Source: Candidatus Rokuibacteriota bacterium (GTDB lineage Bacteria; Methylomirabilota; Methylomirabilia; Rokubacteriales; CSP1-6). From it: 38,479 nucleotides of DNA. A model generated the notes under the pieces. It was not told where the DNA came from. It worked only from the letters and a program-made list of their open reading frames with translations, and made no database searches. This document shows, one piece after another, positions 7,116 through 14,857 of the stretch. Position 1 is the first letter of the stretch. Every line of letters begins with the position of its first letter. The stretch lies in assembly GCA_016193045.1 (NCBI GenBank), contig JACPSW010000165.1, forward strand, positions 1-38,479, in the 5' to 3' direction. The position numbers were made by a program, and so were the translations under genes.

Positions 7116-7991
7116 ATGCGATTTCTCGTCCAGATCGTCCTGAGCGGCATCGCAACCGGTGCGATCTACGGGCTCGTGGCCGTTGGCTACAGTGTCACGT
7201 ATGCCACGATGCGCGTTCTGAACTTCGGTCTCGGCATGTGGGTCATGCTCGGGGCCATGGTCGGGTATACGTTGCACGTGACGTTCGGCCTGAACGTTCT
7301 CATCGCCATGCTCGGCATGATGACGGTCCTGGGGGGGCTTGGCCTCCTCGCGGAACGCTTCACGGTGCTTCCCTTCGTTCGCGCGGGGTCCGACGTCTGG
7401 ATCATGAGCACGCTGGCCGTCGGGCTTCTGTTCATCAATGCCGCCGAGCTCCTCTGGGGGCGCAACCCCCTGGCGATTCCGCCATTTCTGGGGAAGGATC
7501 CGATCAATTTTGCGGGCATCGGGATTTACCCCCAGGAGATTCTGATCGTCATCGTCGCCTGCGCGGTCATGGTCGCCTTGGACGTCTTCTACCAGTACAC
7601 CCTCCTTGGAAAGGCCTTCCGGGCCACCGCGTCCAGCACCGAGGTGGCGGGCCTCATGGGCATCAACACGCGCCGAATCGCGAGTCTCGCCTACGCTCTC
7701 GCGGGATGTCTGGCGGGGTTCGCCGGCCTCCTGGTCGCCCCCGTGACGCTCGCCGAGCCCCAGATGGGGACCATCCTGGGCCTCAAGGCATTTGCCATCG
7801 CCATCATCGGCGGCCTGGAGGCGGGGCGAGGAATCTTCGTCTGCGGGCTCCTCTACGGTGTGCTTGAAGGTCTCCTCTCGGGTTATCTCTACACGGGGAT
7901 CCGGGACATCATCGGGTTCACCCTCATGATCCTCGTGTTGTTCGTGCGACCGAATGGCCTGTTCGGGCGGCGCGCGGAGGAGCGCGCATGA
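7116..7991 (+). CDS. Branched-chain-type ABC transporter permease (LivH-like)
   Basis: A 291-residue integral membrane protein with about eight hydrophobic spans. The family signature region FRATASSTEVAGLMGINTRRIASLAYALAG (cytoplasmic loop contacting the ATPase) spans about residues 168-197, and GGLEAGRGIFVCGLLYGVLEGL near the C-terminus is also typical. It forms the inner-membrane channel with the LivM part of the next protein. No clear ribosome site precedes ATG 7116, so expression may depend on the hairpin just upstream or be low. Its stop overlaps the next gene's start by four bases. Confidence 0.92.
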   Translation: MRFLVQIVLSGIATGAIYGLVAVGYSVTYATMRVLNFGLGMWVMLGAMVGYTLHVTFGLNVLIAMLGMMTVLGGLGLLAERFTVLPFVRAGSDVWIMSTLAVGLLFINAAELLWGRNPLAIPPFLGKDPINFAGIGIYPQEILIVIVACAVMVALDVFYQYTLLGKAFRATASSTEVAGLMGINTRRIASLAYALAGCLAGFAGLLVAPVTLAEPQMGTILGLKAFAIAIIGGLEAGRGIFVCGLLYGVLEGLLSGYLYTGIRDIIGFTLMILVLFVRPNGLFGRRAEERA

Positions 7992-9796
7992 GACACCCGG
8001 CCGCATGGCTGCTTCCGGCGCTCGCCATCCTGGCCGTGGCCGGCTTGCCTTTGATGCTCACCGGGACGTATTACCAGTTCATGTTGGTCATCATCTTCGT
8101 CTATGTGATCGTGTCCGTCGGGCTGAACATTCTGACGGGCTATGCGGGCCAGTTCTCGTTGGGGCACGCGGGCCTCTTCGCGATGGGCGCCTACACGTCG
8201 GCCCTCGTGAGCAAGAACCTGGCGGCGATCGGCTTTCTCGGGGACATGGGGCTCCACATCTGGATCGGCATGATGGCCGGGATCTTGATGGCGTCCCTGT
8301 TCGGTGCGGTGTTGGCGTACCCCTCCCTGCGGGTTCGCGGGCCGTACCTTGCGATGGTCACCGTCGCCTTCGGGTGGGTGATCTGGAAGATCCTGCTGGA
8401 GTGGGTGTCCGTGACCGGCGGCGAGCTCGGCATCACGTCAATCCCCAAGGCGCGCTTCGGATCCTTTGTCCTGGACACGCCCCGCTTTTACTATTTGGCG
8501 ATGGCCCTCGCGCTTGGCGCCCTACTGCTCCAGCGGAACCTGGTCCAGTCAGCGTTCGGTCGCAAGATGCAGGCGATCAAGTTCAGCGAGCTGGCCGCTG
8601 CGTCGGTCGGGATCGACGTCTATCGAAGCAAGGTGACCGTCTTCATTCTGAGCGCCGCCTTCGCTGGCCTCGGCGGTGCCCTGTTCGCCCATCAGCAGAA
8701 CTTCATCAACCCGGACAACTTCAACTTCTTCGACTCGGTATTCTTTCTTCTGGCAATTCTCTTCGGCGGAGCCGGTACCCTCCTGGGTCCGGTGGTCGGT
8801 GCGGCGACGCTGACGCTCCTGCCCGAGTTCCTTCACGGGTTCGACCACTACCGTCTCATCGTGTATGGAGTCCTCATCCTGCTGGCCCTCTACTTCCTGC
8901 CACGAGGCGTGTGCGGAGCCGTGACGCGTGGTCGGCGGTCGGTGAGCCGTCCGTCCTCCGTCAAGCGCCGGACCGAGCCTGCGGCGACGGCGTTGACGAC
9001 GGGGGCGAAGCATGGCGATCAGCCGCTTCTCGAGGTCCGAGGGGTTTCGAAGGCCTTCGGGGGCGTGAGAGCGCTGGACGGTGTCTCCCTCAACGTCTTC
9101 CCGGGGACGGTCCACGCGTTGATCGGCCCCAATGGCGCCGGGAAAACGACGCTGCTGAACGTGATTTCCGGTGTGTATCCGCCCGACTCGGGGAAGATTC
9201 TCCGCGAAGGAGAGCCGATTCGCATGCGGTCCCCGGACCGCGCGGCCCGCCTCGGCATCGCCCGCACCTTCCAGACCGTGAAACTGTTCGGAGACATGAG
9301 CGTGTTGGATCATGTGCTCGTCGGCTTCGAGCGACACTACGAGACGGGGGTGGGCGGCGCGCTGTTCCGGTCGGCACGAGCCGTTCGAGAGAACCAGGGC
9401 AAGGTGGCCGAGGCCCTGGGGCTCATCGAGTTCGTCGGCCTCGGTGGTCTCGAGGGAGCGGCCGCGAATTCCCTCTCGTACGGGCACCGGCGCCTTCTGG
9501 AGCTCGCCCGCGCCCTTGCGGTACGGCCGGGGCTTCTCCTCCTCGACGAGCCGGCCGCAGGCCTGATCGCGGAAGAAATCGACGCGCTCGATCGCCTGAT
9601 CGTGGAGCTCCGGGGTCGCCGCATGACGGTGCTCCTCGTGGAACACCACATGGACCTCGTCATGAGCATCTCGGACCAGGTCACGGTGCTGGATTACGGC
9701 GTCGTGATCGGGGAAGGCGCACCCAGGGAGATCCAGGGGGATCCGCGCGTGATCGAAGCCTATCTGGGGCCATCCCACCACCATGTTGTCCGTTGA
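7988..9796 (+). CDS. Fused LivM-type permease and LivG-type ATPase
   Basis: A single 602-residue polypeptide joins two usually separate ABC subunits. Residues 1-305 form the LivM-type permease, with spans from residue 7 and the loop SELAAASVGIDVYRSKV near 200-216. A polar linker follows (about 306-345), then a complete ATPase: Walker A GPNGAGKTT (380-388), Q-loop Q429, signature LSYGH (496-500), Walker B LLLLDEP (from 516) and the H-loop histidine at 553. Frame and codon use are continuous across the junction, so this is a real fusion rather than a missed stop. It overlaps livH by four bases and livF by 14. The fusion fixes one ATPase per permease half. Confidence 0.9.
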   Translation: MRHPAAWLLPALAILAVAGLPLMLTGTYYQFMLVIIFVYVIVSVGLNILTGYAGQFSLGHAGLFAMGAYTSALVSKNLAAIGFLGDMGLHIWIGMMAGILMASLFGAVLAYPSLRVRGPYLAMVTVAFGWVIWKILLEWVSVTGGELGITSIPKARFGSFVLDTPRFYYLAMALALGALLLQRNLVQSAFGRKMQAIKFSELAAASVGIDVYRSKVTVFILSAAFAGLGGALFAHQQNFINPDNFNFFDSVFFLLAILFGGAGTLLGPVVGAATLTLLPEFLHGFDHYRLIVYGVLILLALYFLPRGVCGAVTRGRRSVSRPSSVKRRTEPAATALTTGAKHGDQPLLEVRGVSKAFGGVRALDGVSLNVFPGTVHALIGPNGAGKTTLLNVISGVYPPDSGKILREGEPIRMRSPDRAARLGIARTFQTVKLFGDMSVLDHVLVGFERHYETGVGGALFRSARAVRENQGKVAEALGLIEFVGLGGLEGAAANSLSYGHRRLLELARALAVRPGLLLLDEPAAGLIAEEIDALDRLIVELRGRRMTVLLVEHHMDLVMSISDQVTVLDYGVVIGEGAPREIQGDPRVIEAYLGPSHHHVVR

Positions 9797-10508
9797 CGGG
9801 CTCCGCGTTCGCTACGGTTCGCTGGAGGTCGTGAAGGGGATCTCCTTTTCCGTCCGCGAGGGGGAAATCGTCACGATCATCGGGGCAAACGGGGCCGGAA
9901 AGAGCACGACGCTCCGGACCCTTGCGGGACTGCTCAGTCCGTACCAGGGCACGGTCATGTTCCGCGACCGCAAGATCGGCGGTGCCCGGCCGTACAATGT
10001 GGCGGCGCTGGGTCTGAGACTGGTCCCGGAGGGGCGACAGTTGTTCCCCGATCACACGGTGCGTGAAAACCTCGAGCTCGGCGCGTATCTCCGGCTCTGG
10101 CGAGGGGAGCGGACGGGCGTGGCGAAAGATATGGAGGAGCTGTTCGAGCTCTTTCCGCAGATCCGCCCGCGCCTCGACCAGCGGGCCGGCTCGCTCAGCG
10201 GCGGGGAGCAGCAAATGGTGGCGATCGCGCGGGCGCTCATCAGTCAGCCGAGACTCCTCTTGATGGACGAGCCGTCGCTCGGCCTGGCGCCCATGCTCAT
10301 CCAGAGCATTTTTGACGCCTTGATCAAGCTCCGGTCGCGGGGCCTCACGATCCTGTTGGTGGAACAGATGGCCTGGCTGGGACTCGGCGTCTGCGACCGG
10401 GGCTACATTCTCGAGTCCGGGCGCTTCGCGCTCGAGGGGAGCCGCGACGAGCTGCTGAGGCATCCACGCGTGCTGGAAGCGTACCTGGGCAAGACCCCTA
10501 GAAGCTAG
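9783..10508 (+). CDS. Branched-chain-type ABC transporter ATPase (LivF-like)
   Basis: A 241-residue cytoplasmic ATPase with Walker A GANGAGKST near residues 34-42, signature LSGGEQQ, Walker B LLLMDEPSLGL and the switch motif LLVEQ. The H-loop position is Gln, as is normal for LivF. It should pair with the LivG domain of the upstream fusion to drive transport. The start lies inside the upstream gene with no ribosome site of its own, which points to translational coupling. An amidase gene follows 17 bases later. Confidence 0.93.
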   Translation: MLSVDGLRVRYGSLEVVKGISFSVREGEIVTIIGANGAGKSTTLRTLAGLLSPYQGTVMFRDRKIGGARPYNVAALGLRLVPEGRQLFPDHTVRENLELGAYLRLWRGERTGVAKDMEELFELFPQIRPRLDQRAGSLSGGEQQMVAIARALISQPRLLLMDEPSLGLAPMLIQSIFDALIKLRSRGLTILLVEQMAWLGLGVCDRGYILESGRFALEGSRDELLRHPRVLEAYLGKTPRS

Positions 10509-10525
10509 CTGAAGAGGGAGGCGGT

Positions 10526-11887
10526 ATGGACGCGCTCTATACGCTGGGCATTGCGGAGGCTGCGAGGCGGATCCGCGAAGGGGCGCTCTCGCCGGTCGAG
10601 CTGGTGGAGGCGCACCTGGAGCGAATCCGCAGCATCGAGCCATCTGTCCGGGCCTGGGTTTCGCTCGATGCGGAGGGCGCACGGCGCGCGGCGGAGGAGC
10701 GGCTGGCCGAGGTGAAGGCCGGGCGGGTTCGCGGCCCGCTCCACGGGATCCCCGTCGGGTTCAAGGATCTCTACCACGTGGCGGGGATGGTGACGACCGC
10801 CGGGGCCGGCTCGTTCGCACACGAGCGCCCGAATGCCGACGCCGAAGCGGTCGGGCGCCTCCGGACCGCCGGCGCAGTGGTGCTGGGCAAAGCCGCAACC
10901 ACCGAGTTCGCGTACCTCGACCCCGCTGAGACCCGGAATCCCTGGAATCCCGAGCACACCCCCGGGGGATCATCGAGCGGTTCCGCGGCGGCCGTCGGCT
11001 CCGGTATGGTGCCTCTGGCGCTGGGCTCGCAGACTGTGGGCTCGACGCTGCGCCCTGCCGCCTACTGCGGCGTGATCGGCTTCAAGCCGACGCATGGGCG
11101 CATCAGCTGCGCCGGACTCGTGCCGCTCGCCTGGAGCTTCGATCACGTGGGGATCTTCTGCCGGAGCGTGGAGGATGTCGCCCTGACCCTTCAGGTGCTC
11201 GGAGGCTACGATCCGGCTGATCCGTTTTCCGTGCCAGCACCGGTTCCCGACTACGTGGCCGCGAGCAGGCGCGATCCTCATCCACCCCGTCTGGGGGTCC
11301 CACAGCGCTTCGTGGAGCAGGCCACCGCGGAGACCATCGCGCACCTTGAATCGGTGACGGATCGGTTTCGCGGCGGAGGGGCTCGCGTGGAGGGTGTCCA
11401 GCTTCCCCCCACGTTCGAAAGGCTTCACGCTGCGGGGATGCTCGTGGTGCAGGTTGAAGCGACCGCCTACCACGAAGCCCGGTTCGCGGGACAGGTTCGC
11501 GACTACCGAGAGAAATTCCGGGCTTTGCTCGAAACAGGAATGAAGGTTCGGGCCATCGACTACTCGCAGGCGCTGAGACAGTGTCGCCTCTTCCGGCGAC
11601 AGATGGAAGCATTGATGACAGAGTTCGATGCGCTCTTGATGCCTGTCGCCGGCGCTCCGGCTCCCAAGGGGCTGACCTCCACCGGTGACCCGACATTCTG
11701 CGCGCCCTGGACCTTTGCGGGGGTTCCCGCCATGGCGCTCCCGTCGGGGATCGCGGGCGACGGGCTGCCCCTGGGGATCCAGCTGGTCGGGGCTCCGTTC
11801 AAGGAAGCGGACCTGTTGGCGACGGCCCGCTGGTGCGAGGACATCCTGGGCTTCAAGGCCCAGCCAAGGGCCTGCCACGCGGTGTAG
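10526..11887 (+). CDS. Amidase-signature family amidohydrolase
   Basis: A 453-residue enzyme of the amidase signature family (Ser-cisSer-Lys triad). K80 lies in GIPVGFKDLY, the glycine/serine motif TPGGSSSGSAAAVGSG gives the cis-Ser at about 149-150, and the nucleophile is S173 in QTVGSTLRPA, followed by CGVIGFKPTHGRIS. It hydrolyses an amide or carbamoyl bond. With the upstream hydantoinase it could complete degradation of a ring-opened ureide, much as AtzE or similar enzymes follow ring opening; that role is inferred from position. AGGGAGG precedes the ATG. It is the last gene of the operon and ends 34 bases before the direct repeat. Confidence 0.9.
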   Translation: MDALYTLGIAEAARRIREGALSPVELVEAHLERIRSIEPSVRAWVSLDAEGARRAAEERLAEVKAGRVRGPLHGIPVGFKDLYHVAGMVTTAGAGSFAHERPNADAEAVGRLRTAGAVVLGKAATTEFAYLDPAETRNPWNPEHTPGGSSSGSAAAVGSGMVPLALGSQTVGSTLRPAAYCGVIGFKPTHGRISCAGLVPLAWSFDHVGIFCRSVEDVALTLQVLGGYDPADPFSVPAPVPDYVAASRRDPHPPRLGVPQRFVEQATAETIAHLESVTDRFRGGGARVEGVQLPPTFERLHAAGMLVVQVEATAYHEARFAGQVRDYREKFRALLETGMKVRAIDYSQALRQCRLFRRQMEALMTEFDALLMPVAGAPAPKGLTSTGDPTFCAPWTFAGVPAMALPSGIAGDGLPLGIQLVGAPFKEADLLATARWCEDILGFKAQPRACHAV

Positions 11888-11921
11888 CGATACCTAGACG
11901 TTCAGGGCTACGAAGCGGGCC

Positions 11922-12451
11922 GGGATTTTGGGCGCTACTCGCACTCCGGCAGAAGGCCCTGGGGCGTCTTGACGTACTTGCCGGTGAGCTTGCAAGGCGC
12001 TGCGGCTGACGGCGGCGGCGCCGCGGCCGTCGGAGGCGAGGGGCTGACCGCGGGCTGCTGGTACTGGGCCGCCGGAGGGGGCGGGGGGTTCGGGATCCAG
12101 ACCCACTGGTATGCCGTGGTGATGCCGTCGCCCAGCAGCTCGTACCGGCCGTGGGGATAGTAGACGGTCCTCGGCGGGGGCGGCTGGACGACCATCGGCG
12201 GAGGCGCGGCGTAGACCACCTGGTAGGGCGGGGCGGCGAGATAGACGGGCGCGGCGTAGACCGGTCGCGGGTAGAACGCGGGCGCGAAGAGCTGGTTGAA
12301 CACCGCGAAGGAGGCGAGCCCCAGCGCCACGTTCGCGGCGGTGCCGCCCCCTGCGTAGGCCGCCGGGGCCGCGAGCCCCACAATCAGGACCGAAACCAAG
12401 AGGATGGCACCAAGCTGCCGCATGTGACCCACCTCCTTTAACCTTCGTAGC
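11922..12451. repeat. Long direct repeat, copy B (~530 bp)
   Basis: This is the partner of 1870-2399. Here the right end runs seamlessly into the ygiT-type gene whose last 14 bases belong to the repeat, so copy B sits in the ancestral context. Copies A and B together bracket about 9.5 kb holding the RES/Xre module and the whole catabolic operon. Confidence 0.9.
11935..12423 (-). CDS. Exported proline/tyrosine-rich protein, copy B
   Basis: A 162-residue paralogue of the protein at 1883-2371. The signal peptide, N-terminal block, RYELLGDGITTAYQWVWIPN block and two-cysteine C-terminus are identical. Differences cluster in the low-complexity linkers, for example VTAPPYQ to LAAPPYQ. The start and ribosome site (GGAGG, eight bases upstream) are the same. 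No function can be assigned; the composition suggests the envelope or cell surface. It begins 14 bases after the stop of the YgiT-type gene on the same strand, so it may be co-transcribed with that toxin-antitoxin locus. Confidence 0.8.
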   Translation of the reverse strand: MRQLGAILLVSVLIVGLAAPAAYAGGGTAANVALGLASFAVFNQLFAPAFYPRPVYAAPVYLAAPPYQVVYAAPPPMVVQPPPPRTVYYPHGRYELLGDGITTAYQWVWIPNPPPPPAAQYQQPAVSPSPPTAAAPPPSAAAPCKLTGKYVKTPQGLLPECE

Positions 12452-12614
12452 GCAGTAGCCGGGCCGTAGTGGCCTCGTCCACGTATTCCTCGCCGCAGTT
12501 CGCGCAGATATCCGCGGGAACCCCCTTGACGACCAGCGTCGTACCATCCCGTGTAAAGGTCAGGGTCGCGCGGCCGGGCCGAGTCTCGCCGTGCTTACAA
12601 ATTACGCATTTCAT
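12438..12614 (-). CDS. YgiT-type zinc-finger protein (MqsA N-terminal-like antitoxin)
   Basis: A 58-residue protein with two CxxC zinc knuckles, CVIC at the N-terminus and CANC about 35 residues later, as in the zinc-binding domain of MqsA/YgiT antitoxins. The DNA-binding C-terminal domain of full MqsA is absent, as is usual for the short YgiT proteins paired with DUF4258 toxins. ATG 12614 overlaps the stop of the upstream DUF4258-type gene (ATGA), which fixes the start; a longer frame to 12647 lies within that gene. The partner toxin gene appears broken, so this antitoxin may be orphaned. Confidence 0.85.
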   Translation of the reverse strand: MKCVICKHGETRPGRATLTFTRDGTTLVVKGVPADICANCGEEYVDEATTARLLRYEG

Positions 12615-12865
12615 GCTTGCCGCCTTCGCCGGAACCCTGGCTCCCATTGCCCCGGATCCGGCTCATAGACGGTGATGACGATGGTCTCCCGCTCATCAGC
12701 ATTGTCGGCGAAAACGACGTGGAGCGGCCGGCCTCTGCACCATCCTAACACGAGTCGGCTGGGATATGGCGTGTCCTCCGGATACCTCTCGATGGTCTCC
12801 CCATTCGTCAGTATCGCCTCAAAATGTCACGAATCGGAGACACCGGGGTCGAAGCGGAAGTTCAC
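12611..12865 (-). pseudogene. Broken DUF4258-type toxin gene
   Basis: Reading upstream from the YgiT start, the frame shows a DUF4258 C-terminus: ILTNGETIERYPEDTPYP, then RPLHVVFADN, then IVITVYEPDP and a basic tail. DUF4258 proteins are RelE-like toxins paired with YgiT antitoxins. An in-frame TGA at 12829-12827 precedes this block, and no start codon lies between it and the block. The frame before the TGA (from GTG 12865: VNFRFDPGVSDS) looks like the expected beginning with its middle shortened, because the family's conserved HALERM-type helix is missing. The gene is probably inactive through a nonsense change plus a deletion. Stop-codon recoding is less likely. Confidence 0.65.
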
Positions 12866-13046
12866 GGATAGCGACGAGGACTGTCCGGAACTCGACGTCG
12901 GCTTTTCGCCACCTGCCTGAGACGGGGTTGTCAAGTATTTGAAACTATAGCGCTCCCTCCTGGCCTGCCATCTGGCACGGGCATTGCGGCCTAAGGCGCC
13001 AACTCCAAACAATCCGAGTTTCCGGACAGGACGTTGCCTAGAGCAA

Positions 13047-13616
13047 ATGCGCAGAAACAGGAAGAACGAGTCACGGAACGTGTTGCCGTTCCCGGGTCGG
13101 CACCTCCTCGGTCTGGGTGTTTTGCTCCTGGCTATGGGCCCCGCCTACCTCATCTCGCGCCCGCCGACGCAGGCCGACACGGAACCAGACGTTTCTCTGG
13201 CCTCCCCGGCCGCAACGATCGATCCCCGAGCCATCGATGCGCACCTGGAAGAGGTCGCCATCCGCTACGGCCTCTCGCCGCGCCTGGTCGCGATCATCAT
13301 CGAGGTCGAGTCCGAGTTCAACCCGCGGGCCGTTTCGCGAAAAGGCGCCCGCGGCCTCATGCAACTGATGCCGGTCACCGTCTCGGAGCTTCGCGTGCGG
13401 GACTCCTTCGATCCGTACGAGAACATCACGGGCGGGGTCCGTCACCTGCGGCGGTTGATGGACCGGTTTGATGGAAACTTGCCCCTCGTCCTCGCGGCCT
13501 ACAACGCCGGCGAGCAGGCGGTGGTCGCGTACGGGGGCGTGCCGCCGTACCGGGAGACGCGTCGCTACGTCGCCCGCGTCTTGCAGAAGCTGGGAGCCGA
13601 CGGCGGCGCTCCCTAG
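13047..13616 (+). CDS. Membrane-anchored lytic transglycosylase
   Basis: A 189-residue SLT-type lytic transglycosylase that cleaves the MurNAc-GlcNAc bond of peptidoglycan. One N-terminal membrane span (about 19-37) anchors it. The catalytic domain keeps the proposed catalytic Glu (E88 in VESEFNP), GLMQLMP (103-109) and AAYNAGE (150-156). ATG 13047 was chosen over an upstream TTG because it gives a normal short basic leader before the anchor. It is 29 bases ahead of an unknown multi-span membrane protein and a coiled-coil protein on the same strand, which suggests local wall opening for an envelope-spanning assembly; that is inference. Confidence 0.9.
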   Translation: MRRNRKNESRNVLPFPGRHLLGLGVLLLAMGPAYLISRPPTQADTEPDVSLASPAATIDPRAIDAHLEEVAIRYGLSPRLVAIIIEVESEFNPRAVSRKGARGLMQLMPVTVSELRVRDSFDPYENITGGVRHLRRLMDRFDGNLPLVLAAYNAGEQAVVAYGGVPPYRETRRYVARVLQKLGADGGAP

Positions 13617-13645
13617 CCGGGGGCGTTGCCAGCACGGAGGGGCAG

Positions 13646-14857
13646 ATGCTTGAAGAGCTCATCGGGCGGATCCCGGAAGCGTGGCGTGATCTGGCCGAGC
13701 TGTTGCTGGGCCTGATCCTCTGGATCCCGAGGCTGCAGCAGGTCCTGATCGGCTACTTCCTCGATTCCTCGTCGGCCTGGAGCGCCGCGGGAAAATGGGT
13801 CTTCCTCCTCTTCCCGGCCCTGGTCGGCCTCGCGGCCATGTGGTGCACCCAGCTGTCGCTCTACACGCTGCCGTTTCGCTCCGGGCGCGCGCGCTTTGTC
13901 TCGCTCATGCTGCTGGCGTGGTGGGATGCGGCGCGAGTCGTCTGGCTCTACTGGGTCGGCATCGTGCGCCTCGCGGGGGTCCTCGCCGGGTGGCTCATCA
14001 CCCTCGCCCAGCTCGCCTTCAAGCTCGCCGTCGAGATCGTGCGTCAGCTCGTGTTCGCGCCGCCCCGGAACCTCGTCCTGCCGGGCGTACCGTGGATCGG
14101 GCTCGGAACGCTCTTGTTCTGGTGCGCGCTCGAGGCGGGGGTCTTCACGTACACGCTGTTTCCGACCGTGGCCGAGGTGCTCCGCGTGTTCGTGAGAGTG
14201 GAAGGGACCCCCTGGCTGCTGGGACCGATCCTCTACGTCTTGCTCCTGCTGCTCATCATGGGAAGCTTCGCGTGCCTCCAGGCGCTCGCCGACGGCGTGC
14301 GAGGCGGGCAGCGGAGGTTTCTGGCCCAGATCGTCCTCACCCAGGTCTTCGTGATGTTCTTCGAGGTGACGTTTCTCTACCGGGGGCTGGTGGAGGCCGT
14401 CATGCCATGGATCGCGCAGCAGACCGGCGCTAGCACGGGGCCGGCCGTGATGAGCCTGCTGGCGGCCGCCGCGTGGGTGGGAATCCGGGGAATGACGTGG
14501 TCGCTGTTCGGCCAGTACGGCACGCCCGCGCTCGTCGCGTTCATGTCTCGTGAACCGATCGCGCCCGGCGCGCCGGAGCGGTGGGCGGCCCCGGCGCCCG
14601 GCGAGGCAGGGTGGCGGGCGGCGGTGGACGAGTGCAGGCAGGAGATCGAGTGGGTACATGACAAGGGGGATCAGCTGCTCGAATATCTGTCCCTGCCGGT
14701 GCTCCATCTGCTGGCCGCCGCTCTGAACTTCGCGATGATCCTCACCGCGTCGCGCCCGGCGTTCGCCCTCCCATTCAAGAACCTGAAGGAGGTCACGGAC
14801 ACGCGCGACATCCTCGCCGTCGTGCATCCTCAGCCCCGAAAGCAGGTGACGCCATGA
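13646..14857 (+). CDS. Unknown multi-span membrane protein
   Basis: A 403-residue protein I do not recognise. It has about eight hydrophobic segments, near residues 16-39, 51-75, 97-125, 148-170, 188-212, 222-255, 264-286 and 350-372. A soluble stretch (about 295-345) with Pro/Ala-rich and acidic parts lies between the last two, and the tail is basic. GGAGG precedes ATG 13646. No catalytic or transport motif stands out; an EVTFLYRG segment faintly recalls membrane-protease motifs but lacks the paired Glu residues. Its stop overlaps the downstream coiled-coil gene by four bases (ATGA), so the two products are made together and probably interact. Confidence 0.8.
   Translation: MLEELIGRIPEAWRDLAELLLGLILWIPRLQQVLIGYFLDSSSAWSAAGKWVFLLFPALVGLAAMWCTQLSLYTLPFRSGRARFVSLMLLAWWDAARVVWLYWVGIVRLAGVLAGWLITLAQLAFKLAVEIVRQLVFAPPRNLVLPGVPWIGLGTLLFWCALEAGVFTYTLFPTVAEVLRVFVRVEGTPWLLGPILYVLLLLLIMGSFACLQALADGVRGGQRRFLAQIVLTQVFVMFFEVTFLYRGLVEAVMPWIAQQTGASTGPAVMSLLAAAAWVGIRGMTWSLFGQYGTPALVAFMSREPIAPGAPERWAAPAPGEAGWRAAVDECRQEIEWVHDKGDQLLEYLSLPVLHLLAAALNFAMILTASRPAFALPFKNLKEVTDTRDILAVVHPQPRKQVTP

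Noticed and set aside
9475-9490. LSYG instead of LSGG in the LivG-type ATPase signature
   Set aside because: LSYG is the normal form in LivG-family ATPases, so it is not a defect.
12827-13012. A separate 61-codon minus-strand gene upstream of the DUF4258 block
   Set aside because: Its last residues are in frame with the DUF4258 C-terminus, so it is better read as the front of the broken toxin gene than as its own gene; the N-terminal part has no family features.
14340-14400. CPBP-type membrane protease motif in the 403-residue membrane protein
   Set aside because: Only a loose EVTFLYRG resemblance; the paired Glu and the later His motifs of that family are absent.
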